Source of the DNA: DASUKL01 sp036278755
GTDB taxonomy: Bacteria; Chloroflexota; Limnocylindria; Limnocylindrales; CSP1-4
DNA: 10,358 bases
Assembly (NCBI GenBank): GCA_036278755.1
Contig: DASUKL010000149.1
Coordinates: 1 to 10,358 of the forward strand
Direction of reading: 5' to 3'
Shown: one piece after another, positions 1 to 5,095 of the stretch
Layout of the letters: each line of letters begins with the position of its first letter
Numbering within the stretch: the stretch's first letter is position 1
Translations under genes and position numbers: made by a program
Notes under the pieces: generated by a model
Told to the model about the DNA's origin: nothing
The model's input: only the letters and a program-made list of their open reading frames with translations
Database searches by the model: none

Positions 1-378
1 GCGTCTCATCGTGGCAACGATGTCGAAGGCGGGCCGATAGTGGGCCGCCAACGCCAGATGCTCGTCGACCCGCAATCGTTCGTAGAGGGCAGGCTGCTGC
101 GGCAGGAATCCGACATCCCGCAGGATCCGACCATGCTCGGACCGAGGGTCGGACCCAAGGACCGACACCGTGCCATTCGTCGGCCGCTCGAAGCCTAGCC
201 ACGTACGGAACAACGTCGACTTGCCGGCGCCATTCGGCCCAACGAGCGCGGTGATCGTTCCTGGCCTGATCGAAACGGATACATCTCGCAGGGCCCAGAC
301 CGAGCGCCCGTACCTCTTCCCCAGGCCAGCAGCTACGAGCGCAGGCTCAGACCTATCACCGATGTCGGGAGCCCGCAC
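1..378 (-). CDS. ABC transporter ATP-binding protein (N-terminal part, cut by window edge)
   Basis: This is the first 126 codons of an ABC-type ATPase, the cytoplasmic subunit that hydrolyses ATP to drive a membrane transporter. The Walker A motif GPNGAGKST is clear (reverse strand, about 230-204), preceded by the usual strand pattern GLGKRYG...WALRDVSVSI. It is followed by the Q-loop region VGFLPQQPALYERL. The signature motif, Walker B and H-loop would lie beyond the left edge. The single-subunit style resembles the drug/heme or YtrB-like export class, but the substrate cannot be told from this part. I chose GTG at 378 because an in-frame stop (TGA at 411-409) lies upstream and no later ATG or GTG precedes the conserved core. 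The ribosome site is weak. The gene follows the racemase family gene on the same strand after a 152-base gap with a candidate promoter. Codon use is less GC-biased than in the other genes. Confidence 0.9.
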   Translation of the reverse strand, partial: MRAPDIGDRSEPALVAAGLGKRYGRSVWALRDVSVSIRPGTITALVGPNGAGKSTLFRTWLGFERPTNGTVSVLGSDPRSEHGRILRDVGFLPQQPALYERLRVDEHLALAAHYRPAFDIVATMRR

Positions 379-408
379 GCTAGCTTCGCCGCAGGTCGGG
401 ACGCACGA

Positions 409-471
409 TCAGGCAGTTCGCATCGTCACATCGAGGACGAGGTCTTCTTGCTGCCGCACACGGGACTTCAT
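409..471 (-). CDS. possible 20-residue leader peptide upstream of the ABC gene
   Basis: A short frame runs ATG (471) to TGA (411-409) and encodes MKSRVRQQEDLVLDVTMRTA. It is in the same frame as the ABC ATPase, separated from it by that stop and 30 bases. It begins about 9 bases after the transcription start predicted from the TTAACA/TATACC promoter. It could be a translated leader peptide, or simply chance. There is no recognisable domain and no strong ribosome site. Confidence 0.2.
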   Translation of the reverse strand: MKSRVRQQEDLVLDVTMRTA

Positions 472-486
472 GCTCTCACATCAGCA

Positions 487-515
487 GGTATATTGCTTGT
501 TGTCAAGCCTGTTAA
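487..515 (-). promoter_or_regulatory. candidate sigma-70-type promoter for the ABC transporter gene
   Basis: On the reverse strand, TTAACA (515-510) and TATACC (492-487) are separated by 17 bases. They match 5 of 6 and 4 of 6 consensus positions, in the most AT-rich patch of the window. Transcription would begin near 480 and read into the ABC gene. The -35 hexamer lies in the loop between the arms of the inverted repeat at 503-523, so a repressor bound there could block it. This is an inference from sequence only. Confidence 0.45.
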
Positions 516-523
516 GGGCTTGA
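503..523. repeat. 7-bp perfect inverted repeat TCAAGCC-N7-GGCTTGA
   Basis: Arms at 503-509 and 517-523 are perfectly complementary around a 7-base centre. The repeat begins 8 bases past the racemase family stop codon (531) on the reverse strand and brackets the candidate -35 hexamer of the ABC gene. It could be a repressor operator or a weak terminator for the racemase family gene. The lack of a T-run after the stem on the reverse strand argues against an efficient terminator. Confidence 0.4.
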
Positions 524-530
524 ATGAGAC

Positions 531-1601
531 TCAGCGGAGCAGGAAGCCGCCGCCGAGCGGGTCTCGGGCGTCGACGACGTAGGTCCCATAGCCAGTGACG
601 TAGGCCGTGCCGGCCACGCTCGTCCACCAGGCGGGAGAGGCTCCCACGAAGGCCGGCCCCTCGACGCGGCCCTCGAAGATCGCCCCGGTGATGCTCGCGT
701 TGCGCAGCGTCTGGCCTGCGGCCAGGAGGCCTCGCGTGGCCCGAGCGGCGAGGATGGCGCTCGTGCCCGAGCCGCAGGGCGAGCGGTCGACTTCGGCCGC
801 GGCGAAGATCGTCACGTTGCGGATGTCCGCCTCCCGAGCCCGGCCGTCCGGGGCCGTGGCCGGCGCACCGTCGACGATGATCGTGCCGTAGACGAAGCCC
901 AGGTCCGCCTCTTGCGGATGGCTCGGGGTGTGGTCCCGGCGGAGGACCTCGGTGATGGCGGCCCCGGCCCGGGTCAGGGCCTCGACCTGCTCGGGCACGA
1001 CCCGCAGTCCCAGGGCCGCAGCGTCGACGATGCCGTAGTAGGCCCCGCCGTAGGCCAGGTCGACGGCCAGCGGCCGGTCCAGGCCCAGGCCGTCGGGGTG
1101 GACCGCGAGATCGCGGGCGTGGAGGTAGCTGGGCACGTTCTCGAAGCGGACGCCGGTCACCTCCGCCCCGCCCTCCATGCCGCGCTGGGAGTCGATCCAG
1201 CGAGTGGCAGCGGTGGCCACGACGATGCCGCAGGGCGCCTCGAGGCGGATCGTCGTCTCCGGCACGTGGGCTGGGATCAGCCCCTCCTCGACGAGGGCCG
1301 TGGCGATGGCGATCGTCCCGTGGCCGCACATCGTGGAGTAGCCGGCGTTGTGCATGAAGAGCACGGTCAGGTCCGCATCAGGCCGGCCCGGGGGCAGGAG
1401 GACCGCGCCGTACATGTCGCGATGGCCGCGCGGCTCGTACATGAGGGCCTGGCGGACGTGGTCGGCATGCTCCTGGACCCAGCGCCGCCGCTCCAGGACG
1501 GGGGCCACGGGCACGGGCGGATAGCCGGCCGTCACCAGGCGCAACGGCTCGCCGCCGCAGTGGAGGTCGATGGCCTGGAGCGTCAGCCGCGAGCGGACCA
1601 T
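531..1601 (-). CDS. proline racemase / 4-hydroxyproline epimerase family protein
   Basis: This 356-residue protein belongs to the proline racemase fold family, soluble enzymes that move a proton at C-alpha of proline or hydroxyproline. Both catalytic cysteines are visible: Cys92 in STMCGHGT and Cys276 in DRSPCGSGTSA. In this family the Cys/Cys pair marks racemases and epimerases, whereas the trans-3-hydroxyproline dehydratases replace one Cys with Ser or Thr. Other family landmarks are HCGGEPLR near residue 14, EPRGHRDMYGA near 56 and GYGTYVV near 337. Length matches the usual 310-350 residues. ATG at 1601 puts the start just before the conserved HCGGEP region; the open frame continues further upstream but that extension has no family similarity. 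No clear ribosome site is present. A TACACT hexamer 7 bases upstream raises the possibility of a leaderless transcript. No hydroxyproline catabolic partner lies nearby, so the substrate is undecided. Confidence 0.9.
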   Translation of the reverse strand: MVRSRLTLQAIDLHCGGEPLRLVTAGYPPVPVAPVLERRRWVQEHADHVRQALMYEPRGHRDMYGAVLLPPGRPDADLTVLFMHNAGYSTMCGHGTIAIATALVEEGLIPAHVPETTIRLEAPCGIVVATAATRWIDSQRGMEGGAEVTGVRFENVPSYLHARDLAVHPDGLGLDRPLAVDLAYGGAYYGIVDAAALGLRVVPEQVEALTRAGAAITEVLRRDHTPSHPQEADLGFVYGTIIVDGAPATAPDGRAREADIRNVTIFAAAEVDRSPCGSGTSAILAARATRGLLAAGQTLRNASITGAIFEGRVEGPAFVGASPAWWTSVAGTAYVTGYGTYVVDARDPLGGGFLLR

Positions 1602-1844
1602 GGCCCGCAGTGTAGGGATGCCCGGGCCCTGGGCGGCGCCGGGGCCGCAGGCGCGCGGCGGCTGCCGGGGTGCCGCGCCGCGTGGAGGGCGTCGGGGCGC
1701 CGCTGGGGCGAGGAAGGCACAGCGGGCGCGGAGGACCTCGGACCCCGGTACCTTCGGGTCGTTGCCTTCGGTACGCACCTGCCGCCACCCTGGGGCCTCA
1801 CCCCGGGGGCGGTCGACCGTCCCCCTTCGGAGACGGAGCCGCAC
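1602..1844. other. divergent intergenic region between the racemase family gene and the 185-residue protein
   Basis: This 243-base GC-rich gap should hold the promoters for both divergent genes. I see no convincing -35/-10 pair. On the reverse strand TACACT (1614-1609) sits close to the racemase family start. On the forward strand a small inverted repeat, GTACC (1746-1750) with GGTAC (1770-1774), lies about 70 bases before the GTG start. No RNA gene or credible small ORF is evident. Confidence 0.4.
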
Positions 1845-2402
1845 GTGGACATCGACTTCATGGCCTACGCCGGCGATTGCCGGATCGCCGGGCGCCTCGA
1901 GTTGAACCGAGCCCGACTGACGGACATGCTCAACGCACAGCCCACCCTGCGGCTGCGCGACGTGCTGCTCGAGAGCCTCGACGACGGGCGCCTGCTCGAA
2001 CTGGCCGACATGGAGCTCCAGCGTGACGAGCTGTTCGCCATCGAAGCGGTGGGCCCGCGGGGCACGGCCGAGAAACGGGTCCGGACCCGACCGCATCGGA
2101 TGCAGCTGTCGCTGGGCCCCTACATCGTGATGGGCCATCTCCACACGATGCCCGGTGCCGATCCGCTCAACAGCATGCTCCGTCGCATGCCCATGGTGCC
2201 CCTCACCTCGGCCACGATCGGCTACTCCGTGGCCGGCCAGACGGTCATGCGCGACGTCGAGACGCTGGTCGTCAATCGGACCCTGGCCGACTGGATCAGC
2301 CCCACCTCGCGCGAGCACACCTTCTTCCCCAACATCCCGATCATCACCCCGGCCCCGGGTGAGTTCTTCGCCAAGGATCTGACCGGCCCGCTCTCCACCT
2401 AG
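1845..2402 (+). CDS. unrecognised 185-residue protein with a two-fold internal repeat
   Basis: GTG at 1845 is preceded by GGAG (1835-1838) at a 6-base distance, which decides the start; the longer open frame upstream is antisense to the racemase family gene. The protein has no signal peptide, membrane segment or catalytic motif that I can name. It seems to contain two copies of one unit, at about residues 13-66 and 94-150. Each runs G-x-L, then D/P-M/L-L-N near residues 27-30 and 107-109, then a Leu/Thr-rich strand, then D-M/V-E-x-L near 55 and 137, and ends in L-F-A-I or L-A-D-W-I. This resembles small beta-rich domains of unknown function (the DUF6812 type comes to mind, without certainty). 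A 35-residue tail rich in Pro and Phe follows. The stop codon TAG is also the first base triplet of a 17-bp tandem repeat. It stands alone on the plus strand, about 700 bases before the next gene. Confidence 0.7.
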   Translation: MDIDFMAYAGDCRIAGRLELNRARLTDMLNAQPTLRLRDVLLESLDDGRLLELADMELQRDELFAIEAVGPRGTAEKRVRTRPHRMQLSLGPYIVMGHLHTMPGADPLNSMLRRMPMVPLTSATIGYSVAGQTVMRDVETLVVNRTLADWISPTSREHTFFPNIPIITPAPGEFFAKDLTGPLST

Positions 2403-2484
2403 GCGCAGAGGTCGGCTAGGCGCAGAGGTCGGCTAGGCGCAGAGGTCGGCTAGGCGCGGAGGCCGGCTAGGCTCAGAGGCCGGC
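2400..2484. repeat. 17-bp tandem repeat, five copies
   Basis: The unit TAGGCGCAGAGGTCGGC occurs at 2400-2416, 2417-2433 and 2434-2450 without change. Two further copies with two changes each follow at 2451-2467 and 2468-2484. The first copy contains the stop codon of the upstream gene. Identical proximal copies and diverged distal copies suggest recent slippage expansion at the gene end. Since 17 is not a multiple of three, the stop TAG recurs in all three frames. Confidence 0.95.
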
Positions 2485-2492
2485 CTTCGCCC

Positions 2493-2516
2493 GCCCCAAA
2501 CGGCCATCCGTGGGGC
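2493..2516. terminator. weak candidate terminator hairpin
   Basis: GCCCCA (2493-2498) pairs with TGGGGC (2511-2516). An inner CGG/CCG pairing follows across a two-base bulge, around a short CCAT loop. It lies 90 bases past the stop of the 185-residue protein. No T-run follows. A second, similar hairpin, CGCCCA (2533-2538) with TGGGCG (2549-2554), comes just after. Either could end transcription by a T-less mechanism, but neither is strong evidence. Confidence 0.25.
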
Positions 2517-2565
2517 CTGGGCGCTTCGCGTTCGCCCACAGCGCACGATGGGCGGCGAGGCGCGG

Positions 2566-2690
2566 ATCCAGCCCTCGCCGGCCGGCCCCCCGCACATCGC
2601 CGCCTCCAGCCCTCACCGGCCGGCCTCCAGCCCTCACCGGCCGGCCCCCCCGCACATCGCCTCCTCCAGCCCTCACCGGCCGGCCTCCAG
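2566..2690. repeat. composite GC-rich repeat array (21-bp and 17-bp units)
   Basis: A 21-bp unit beginning CTCCAGCCCTCACC and ending CCGGCCGGC occurs at 2604-2624, 2625-2645 and 2664-2684. A variant lies at 2566-2586 and a 6-base remnant at 2685-2690. A second unit, CCCCCGCACATCGCC-type, sits at about 2587-2603 and 2646-2663. The order is therefore A', B, A, A, B, A, partial A, as if an A-B block had duplicated. The direct spacing and variable order do not fit a CRISPR array. Confidence 0.9.
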
Positions 2691-2697
2691 GGGGAGA

Positions 2698-2947
2698 CAT
2701 TTGCTGACCGCAAATACCATGCCTCCCAAGCCTCTCCGGTGCAGCCGTGGCCGCGTCCGGAGGCCCGTTCGTTCGCTGGTGGCTAAACCCACCGCCTCGA
2801 ACGATGGTTCCAGCGCGGCCGATCCCTCCAACGCCCCGAACCATTTGCTGGCAGCGATACCGGTCTGCCGTTCCCAACGCCCAGGCCCTCGATGGCGGGA
2901 TACGCGGTCGGCCGTGTCGCCATCCAGACCATCTGCTGGCAGCAACG
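2698..2947. repeat. three dispersed copies of a CATTTGCTG-type element
   Basis: Related elements start at 2698 (CATTTGCTGACCGCAAAT, itself a hairpin with ATTTGC/GCAAAT arms), 2842 (CATTTGCTGGCAGCGATACC) and 2930 (CATCTGCTGGCAGCAACG). The last two share a GCTGGCAGC near-palindrome. Spacings are 144 and 88 bases. The similarity is direct and short, and its function is unknown. Confidence 0.5.
2769..2804. repeat. two-part hairpin with TCGTTCG / CGAACGA arms
   Basis: TCGTTCG (2769-2775) is perfectly complementary to CGAACGA (2798-2804). Inside, GGTGG (2778-2782) pairs with CCACC (2789-2793) around the six-base loop CTAAAC. The result is a 12-bp stem with one internal loop. The outer arms resemble the half-sites of the operator at 3003-3020, about 200 bases upstream of it. 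It could be a remote regulator half-site pair, a structured RNA, or chance. Confidence 0.4.
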
Positions 2948-2971
2948 CGTGCCGGCCGCGCTGCCGGCCGC

Positions 2972-3000
2972 TTGACGACGACGGCGTCTGGTCCTAGGGT
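2972..3000 (+). promoter_or_regulatory. promoter of the tetR-paaABCD operon
   Basis: TTGACG (2972-2977) and TAGGGT (2995-3000) are 17 bases apart. The first matches the -35 consensus at 5 of 6 positions, and the second is a -10 form common in GC-rich bacteria. Transcription would begin near 3007, inside the palindrome at 3003-3020, leaving a leader of about 100 bases before the TetR gene. Confidence 0.6.
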
Positions 3001-3002
3001 TC

Positions 3003-3020
3003 CTAACGAGCGTTCGTTAG
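3003..3020. promoter_or_regulatory. TetR-family operator palindrome, PaaR-like
   Basis: CTAACGAGCGTTCGTTAG consists of 7-bp perfect arms (CTAACGA and TCGTTAG) around GCGT. Its first 14 bases (3003-3016) fit exactly the pattern CNAACGNNCGTTNG, which I recall as the binding motif of the phenylacetate repressor PaaR of Thermus. It covers the predicted transcription start, just downstream of the -10 hexamer, where a bound repressor would block initiation. The adjacent TetR gene is the obvious candidate to bind it. Confidence 0.75.
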
Positions 3021-3023
3021 CCC

Positions 3024-3086
3024 CGCTGCTGGAACCGGGACCCACGCTGCTAGAAGCGGGAGACACGCTGCCGGAGCGGCATCGCC
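3024..3086 (+). repeat. 21-bp tandem repeats in the operon leader
   Basis: Three consecutive 21-base units begin with CGCTGC at 3024, 3045 and 3066. The first two share 15 of 21 bases by eye and the third is more diverged. They fill the leader between the operator and the ribosome site. They could be a slippage product, or spaced binding sites two helical turns apart. Confidence 0.55.
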
Positions 3087-3087
3087 G

Positions 3088-3104
3088 AAGGAGGACCGTC
3101 CACG
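3088..3104 (+). promoter_or_regulatory. strong ribosome site facing an in-frame ACG
   Basis: AAGGAGGA (3088-3095) is a near-perfect Shine-Dalgarno sequence. At the ideal distance there is no ATG, GTG or TTG, only ACG at 3102-3104, which is in frame with the TetR gene. The first ordinary start, GTG at 3117, is 21 bases past the site. Either translation begins at ACG, or GTG is used less efficiently, or the base is a variant of ATG. Confidence 0.5.
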
Positions 3105-3116
3105 AGCATCGAAGGC

Positions 3117-3785
3117 GTGTCATTTGGCGTCAGCCCCGAGCGGCCCGCCACTCGCGACGGGGACCGGCGACGGCAGATCGAAGCCGCGGCCGGGGTCCTC
3201 TTCCGCGAGCGCGGCTACGTCGGCACGAGCGTGCGCCAGATCGCCCAGGCGCTCGACCTCCAGGGGGCCAGCCTCTACAGCCACGTCGCCTCCAAGGAGG
3301 ACGTGCTGTGGTCGATCGTCCAGCGGACGGCAGATCGGTTCGAGGCCGTGCAGGCCCAGGCGGCCGGACTCGGTCTCCCGGCGGATCGCCTGCGCGCCCT
3401 CATCGCCGCCCACGTGGCGGTCGTCGCCACGGAGCGTGAGCACGCCGCGGTCTTCCTCCACGAGTGGCGCTTCCTGGGTCCCCAGCGGCGAGCCGAGATG
3501 CTCCGCCGCCGCGACGCCTACGAGGCGACCGTCCGCGAGCTCATCGCACAGGGCATCGCCGACGGCTCACTGCGGCCGGTGGACCCCCGCCTGACGGCCG
3601 CGGCCCTCCTTTCGGCCCTCAACGGCATCGCGGCATGGTATCGCCCCGACGGGCCGGACGATCCGGCGACCATCGGCCAGGCCTACGCTGACCTCTTCCT
3701 CCGCGGCCTGGCCGCGCCGCAGAAGTGCCGCCCCGAGCAGTCCGCGCCGCAGCAGTCCGCCCCCGAGGAGAAGGACGTCCGATGA
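3117..3785 (+). CDS. TetR/AcrR family repressor of the phenylacetate operon (PaaR-like)
   Basis: This 222-residue DNA-binding protein has an N-terminal TetR domain. The helix-turn-helix spans about residues 36-58 (GTSVRQIAQALDLQGASLYSHV), followed by the typical SKEDVLW. The C-terminal half is the helical ligand-binding and dimer domain, and the last 20 residues are a Gln/Pro/Ser-rich tail (PEQSAPQQSAPEE). Its stop overlaps the paaA start (ATGA at 3782-3785), so it is the first gene of the paa operon. An 18-bp palindrome at the operon promoter is its likely binding site, which implies autorepression. By analogy with PaaR of Thermus the effector would be phenylacetyl-CoA; this is an inference. 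The start is uncertain: GTG 3117 is the first canonical codon, but the strong ribosome site points to an in-frame ACG at 3102, which would add five residues. Confidence 0.88.
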   Translation: MSFGVSPERPATRDGDRRRQIEAAAGVLFRERGYVGTSVRQIAQALDLQGASLYSHVASKEDVLWSIVQRTADRFEAVQAQAAGLGLPADRLRALIAAHVAVVATEREHAAVFLHEWRFLGPQRRAEMLRRRDAYEATVRELIAQGIADGSLRPVDPRLTAAALLSALNGIAAWYRPDGPDDPATIGQAYADLFLRGLAAPQKCRPEQSAPQQSAPEEKDVR

Positions 3786-4777
3786 CCGACCCCCTGGCCC
3801 TCGACCCCGTGCTCCCGCCCGAGGAGCGAGCCCGCCTGCCCCACAACGACCCGGCCCTCGGCGAGGACGAGCGCTTCGCCGCCTTCGAGCGCCACGTCCT
3901 CGCCGGCGGCAAGGTCGAGGCCACCGACTGGATGCCCGACGAGTATCGCCAGGGCGTGCTCCGCTTCGTCGAGATGCACGCCAACAGCGAGCTGATGGGC
4001 GTCCTCCCCGAGCGCGAGTGGCTCCTTCGCGCTCCCACCCTGCGGCGCAAGCTGGCCCTCACGGCCAAGGTCCAGGACGAGGTGGGCCATGCCCAGCTGC
4101 TGTATCGCGTCGCGGAGGACCTCGGCAAGCCCCGCGACCGGATGTTCGAGGACCTCCTCGAGGGCCGCACGAAGTTCCACAACGTCTTCCACTACCCCAC
4201 GTACTCCTGGGGCGACGTGGGGGTCATCGCCTGGCTCGTGGACGCCGCGGCCATCGTCGCCCAGCAGGCCCTCCGGGACAGCAGCTACGCGCCCTACGCG
4301 CGGACCATGCGCAAGATCTGCTGGGAGGAGTCGGTCCACATCATGCACGGCCGGGACGTGGTGGTGACCCTGGTCAACGGCACGCCGGCTCAGCGCGAGC
4401 TGGTCCAGGAGGCCCTGACCCGCTGGTGGGGCCCGCTGATGCAGATGCACGGTCCGCGTACGCCGCGGGAGAAGGATCGCGACCTCCACTGGCGGATCAA
4501 GGCCAAGTCCAGCGAAGAGCTCCGCCAGGAGTTCCTGGGCATCTACGTGCCCCGCATCCGCGAGCTGGGCCTGGAGCTGCCTGACCCGGACCTCCGGTAC
4601 GACGAGACGGCCGGGACGTGGCGCTACGCGGAGCCCGACTGGGACGAGCTGCGCACCGTGGTCACGAACCACGGCCCCAAGTCGCAGGAGCGGCTGGCCT
4701 TCCGCCGCCTCAACCTCGAGCAGACGGCCTGGGTCCGCGAGGCGATCCTGGGCGGGTCCGCGGCCGCGGCGGCCTGA
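3782..4777 (+). CDS. paaA: phenylacetyl-CoA 1,2-epoxidase, catalytic subunit PaaA
   Basis: PaaA is the di-iron catalytic subunit of the multicomponent oxygenase that converts phenylacetyl-CoA to its ring 1,2-epoxide in the aerobic hybrid pathway. The 331-residue protein is slightly longer than the roughly 310-residue E. coli protein. Ferritin-like helices carry the metal ligands: Glu70 in NSELMG, E100-x-x-H103 in QDEVGHAQLLY, and E183-x-x-H186 in CWEESVHIMHG. KFHNVFHYPTYSWGD near 131-145 is typical of PaaA. ATG at 3782 overlaps the TetR stop, with a purine-rich GAGGAGAAGG about 6 bases upstream. The extra frame upstream belongs to the TetR tail. An Ala-rich tail ends the protein and paaB begins three bases after the stop. 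The enzyme acts in the cytoplasm as a complex with PaaB and PaaC, fed electrons by PaaE, which is not in this window. Confidence 0.96.
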   Translation: MTDPLALDPVLPPEERARLPHNDPALGEDERFAAFERHVLAGGKVEATDWMPDEYRQGVLRFVEMHANSELMGVLPEREWLLRAPTLRRKLALTAKVQDEVGHAQLLYRVAEDLGKPRDRMFEDLLEGRTKFHNVFHYPTYSWGDVGVIAWLVDAAAIVAQQALRDSSYAPYARTMRKICWEESVHIMHGRDVVVTLVNGTPAQRELVQEALTRWWGPLMQMHGPRTPREKDRDLHWRIKAKSSEELRQEFLGIYVPRIRELGLELPDPDLRYDETAGTWRYAEPDWDELRTVVTNHGPKSQERLAFRRLNLEQTAWVREAILGGSAAAAA

Positions 4778-4780
4778 TCG

Positions 4781-5095
4781 ATGCCCACTCGACGCCCGCC
4801 CCTGGCCGAGCCCTGGGAGGTCTTCCGTCAGGAGAAGGAGGGCGATCCGATGCTCCACGGCGGCAGCGTCATGGCCCCCGACCCCGAGCTGGCGCTGCAC
4901 TACGCCCGCGAGCTCTTCGGCCGCCGGCAGGAGTCCGTCCGCCTGTGGGTCGTGCGGCGGGCGGAGATCCATGCCCTGGACGATGCGGACTGGCTCCAGC
5001 CGCCGCTCGATCGGTCGTTCAAGAAGCCCGGCGGCTACGTCATGCGCGACAAGCTCGCGGTCGCCCGAAGCCGGGCCCGGGCGAGCCAGCGATGA
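4781..5095 (+). CDS. paaB: phenylacetyl-CoA epoxidase subunit PaaB
   Basis: This is a 104-residue protein of the PaaB family, a small subunit that bridges PaaA-PaaC heterodimers and does not carry metal. The family signature is easy to see: WEVFRQEKEG (12-21), GSVMAPDPELALHYARELFGRR (about 28-49), then SVRLWVVRRAEI (52-63). Length is close to the usual 95 residues. It starts at ATG 4781, three bases after the paaA stop, with no separate ribosome site, so translation is probably coupled. The stop overlaps the paaC start (ATGA, 5092-5095). Confidence 0.94.
   Translation: MPTRRPPLAEPWEVFRQEKEGDPMLHGGSVMAPDPELALHYARELFGRRQESVRLWVVRRAEIHALDDADWLQPPLDRSFKKPGGYVMRDKLAVARSRARASQR

Larger units (their letters stand above)
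2403..3116. other. 714-base intergenic region rich in short repeats and hairpins
   Basis: No credible gene is seen. Open frames on both strands are low-complexity Arg/Gly/Pro/Ala products of the repeats. In order it holds the 17-bp tandem repeats, two small hairpins (2493-2516, 2533-2554), a GC-rich composite array (2566-2690), three copies of a CATTTGCTG-type element (from 2698, 2842 and 2930), a two-part hairpin (2769-2804), the operon promoter and palindrome (2972-3020), and 21-bp tandem repeats (3024-3086). The right third is the promoter and 5' leader of the tetR-paa operon. Confidence 0.8.

Noticed and set aside
1602..2318. N-terminal extension of the racemase family frame on the minus strand
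   Set aside because: It has no family similarity and is antisense to the better supported 185-residue gene with a good ribosome site.
2566..2690. Possible CRISPR array
   Set aside because: The units are adjacent or separated by another repeated unit rather than by unique spacers, and no cas gene is present.
2473..3123. 216-codon open frame on the minus strand across the intergenic region
   Set aside because: The product is low-complexity Gly/Arg/Pro made by translating the repeats, it crosses the paa promoter and operator, and it has no ribosome site or domain.
3683..4972. 429-codon open frame antisense to paaA
   Set aside because: High-GC genes routinely leave long antisense frames. paaA has unmistakable catalytic motifs and operon context.
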